A stretch of DNA of 7,159 bases, taken from ChocPot-Mid sp964511865. Lineage in GTDB: Bacteria; Bacteroidota; Ignavibacteria; Kapaibacteriales; UBA2268. Below the pieces are notes generated by a model. The model was not told the DNA's origin, made no database searches, and saw only the letters and a program-made list of their open reading frames with translations. Where the stretch lies: contig CAZEHW010000190.1 of NCBI GenBank assembly GCA_964511865.1, forward strand, positions 1 through 7,159, written 5' to 3'. Of the stretch, positions 6,002-7,159 are shown piece by piece (position 1 is the first letter of the stretch; the number at the start of each line of letters is the position of its first letter). The translations under genes and the position numbers were made by a program.

Positions 6002-7159
6002 ATGAGATATGGTATAATACTTCGGATATTAGGTTTATTATTAGTCTTTCTTGCTTTAGCAATGCTAACGTCTTTACCTTTTTCTTTTTATTATGGCGGA
6101 GATGATTACAAAGCCATTTTGATAAGTTCAGGTATATCTTTCGCTTTTGGCGCACTTACTTTTATCAAACAACAAAAGCGTAAGGATTTAAGACCTAAGG
6201 AAGGTTTTGCTCTTGTTACTCTATCATGGATAGTTTTTGCAGCTTTTGGTGCATTGCCATTTGTTATTTCAGGATATATCCCTTCATATACTGATGCATT
6301 TTTTGAAACAATGTCCGGTTTTACAACTACCGGTGCTACAATACTAACTGATATCGAAGCTTTACCTCATGGGTTACTTTTTTGGAGGAGCATGACTCAT
6401 TGGTTAGGTGGTATGGGAATCATCGTTCTATCTTTAGCTATACTGCCATTTTTAGGAGTTGGAGGAATGCAGCTTTTCAAAGCTGAGTCTCCCGGACCTG
6501 TTGTTGACAAGCTCTCTCCCAGGATAACTGACACAGCTAAAATATTATGGGGTGTTTATGTCCTTCTTTCTGCTATAGAAACTATTTTGCTTTTGTTTGG
6601 TGGAATGAATCTTTTTGATGCTATGTGCCATACATTTGCTACTATGGCTACCGGTGGATTTTCAACTAAAAATGCCAGTATTGGTGCATTTAAAAGTACA
6701 TATATTGATTATGTCGTTACGATTTTCATGCTGGTTGCCGGTACAAGTTTTGCTCTCCATTACAGATTATTAAAAGGAAATTTCAAGGCAGTGCTGAAAA
6801 ATGGAGAATTTAAATTTTATCTTGGTATCGTAGGTGCTGCTACGATATTAATATTTTTTGAAACTTATAAAGTTAATTTTCATAGTATTAGCGAAGCTTT
6901 TCAATATGTTTTTTTTCAGGTAGTTTCCATTTTAACTACTACCGGTTTTGGGACTGCAGATTATGAACAGTGGCCAATAAGTACACATATAATCTTTTTA
7001 TTTTTAATGTTTATTGGTGGGTGCGCTGGTTCCACAGGTGGTGGAATGAAAGTCATTAGAATTTATATACTTCTAAAATTTGTTTATTCGGAAATAATTA
7101 AATTGATTCACCCTCAAGCCGTTATTCCTGTCAAAGTAGGAAATTTAACAGTTGATAAA
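6002..7159 (+). CDS. trkH: TrkH family potassium uptake protein, 3' end cut by window
   Basis: 386 codons from the ATG at 6002 to the window end with no stop; full-length TrkH proteins are usually about 480-500 aa, so roughly a fifth is missing. TrkH is the membrane subunit that conducts K+ (and sometimes Na+) and is normally gated by the cytoplasmic NAD/ATP-binding protein TrkA. All four pore loops are visible: GFTTTGA (106-112), MATGGFS (215-221), LTTTGFGT (311-318) and AGSTGGGMK (342-350). The central signature HWLGGMGIIVLSLAILP, then GVGGMQLF, is also typical. The glycines of the four filter loops are intact, so the protein looks functional. An in-frame TAA at 5987-5989 leaves this ATG as the first possible one; no Shine-Dalgarno is evident. 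It follows the TIG/TerB lipoprotein gene after 91 bp with no clear terminator, so co-transcription is possible. A trkA partner may lie outside the window. Confidence 0.96.
   Translation, partial: MRYGIILRILGLLLVFLALAMLTSLPFSFYYGGDDYKAILISSGISFAFGALTFIKQQKRKDLRPKEGFALVTLSWIVFAAFGALPFVISGYIPSYTDAFFETMSGFTTTGATILTDIEALPHGLLFWRSMTHWLGGMGIIVLSLAILPFLGVGGMQLFKAESPGPVVDKLSPRITDTAKILWGVYVLLSAIETILLLFGGMNLFDAMCHTFATMATGGFSTKNASIGAFKSTYIDYVVTIFMLVAGTSFALHYRLLKGNFKAVLKNGEFKFYLGIVGAATILIFFETYKVNFHSISEAFQYVFFQVVSILTTTGFGTADYEQWPISTHIIFLFLMFIGGCAGSTGGGMKVIRIYILLKFVYSEIIKLIHPQAVIPVKVGNLTVDK

Overview
The window is AT-rich bacterial DNA that most resembles the Bacteroidota/Chlorobiota/Ignavibacteriota (FCB) group. 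The main reason is the C-terminus of the long minus-strand protein, a type IX secretion sorting tail (LEQNFPNPF near its start, SGQYYYRL near its end) of the style common in Ignavibacteria and Kapabacteria-like genomes. Start codons mostly lack a clear Shine-Dalgarno sequence, which also fits. The phylum assignment is an inference from family resemblance, not from a marker gene.

Left part (1-4214, minus strand): two tandem paralogous genes for secreted proteins with an arylsulfotransferase (ASST)-type beta-propeller. The upstream, complete one (4214-1662, 850 aa) carries a signal peptide, the propeller, a fibronectin-III-like domain, a Kre9/KNH-like domain and a type IX sorting tail. The downstream one (1542 to beyond base 1) is cut by the window edge, and 514 codons are visible without a stop. 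They are 119 bp apart with no evident terminator between them, so they are probably co-transcribed. Both seem to lack the histidine-containing motifs I expect in catalytic ASST enzymes, so they may be surface binding or structural proteins rather than sulfotransferases.

Middle (4215-4578): a 364-bp very AT-rich divergent intergenic region. It holds the putative promoters for both directions, a 17-bp inverted repeat with one mismatch (4372-4388 / 4417-4433), an embedded 14-bp TA-rich palindrome and an 8-bp direct repeat.

Right part (4579-7159, plus strand): an unusual 443-aa membrane lipoprotein that appears to join an extracytoplasmic IPT/TIG domain, three transmembrane helices and a cytoplasmic tail with two TerB-like helical repeats and a possible SPOR-like end. 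After a 91-bp gap comes the 5' part (386 codons) of a clear TrkH potassium transporter gene, with all four selectivity-filter loops visible. The lipoprotein and trkH may form an operon, which would suggest a membrane or ion-related role for the lipoprotein, but this rests on position only.
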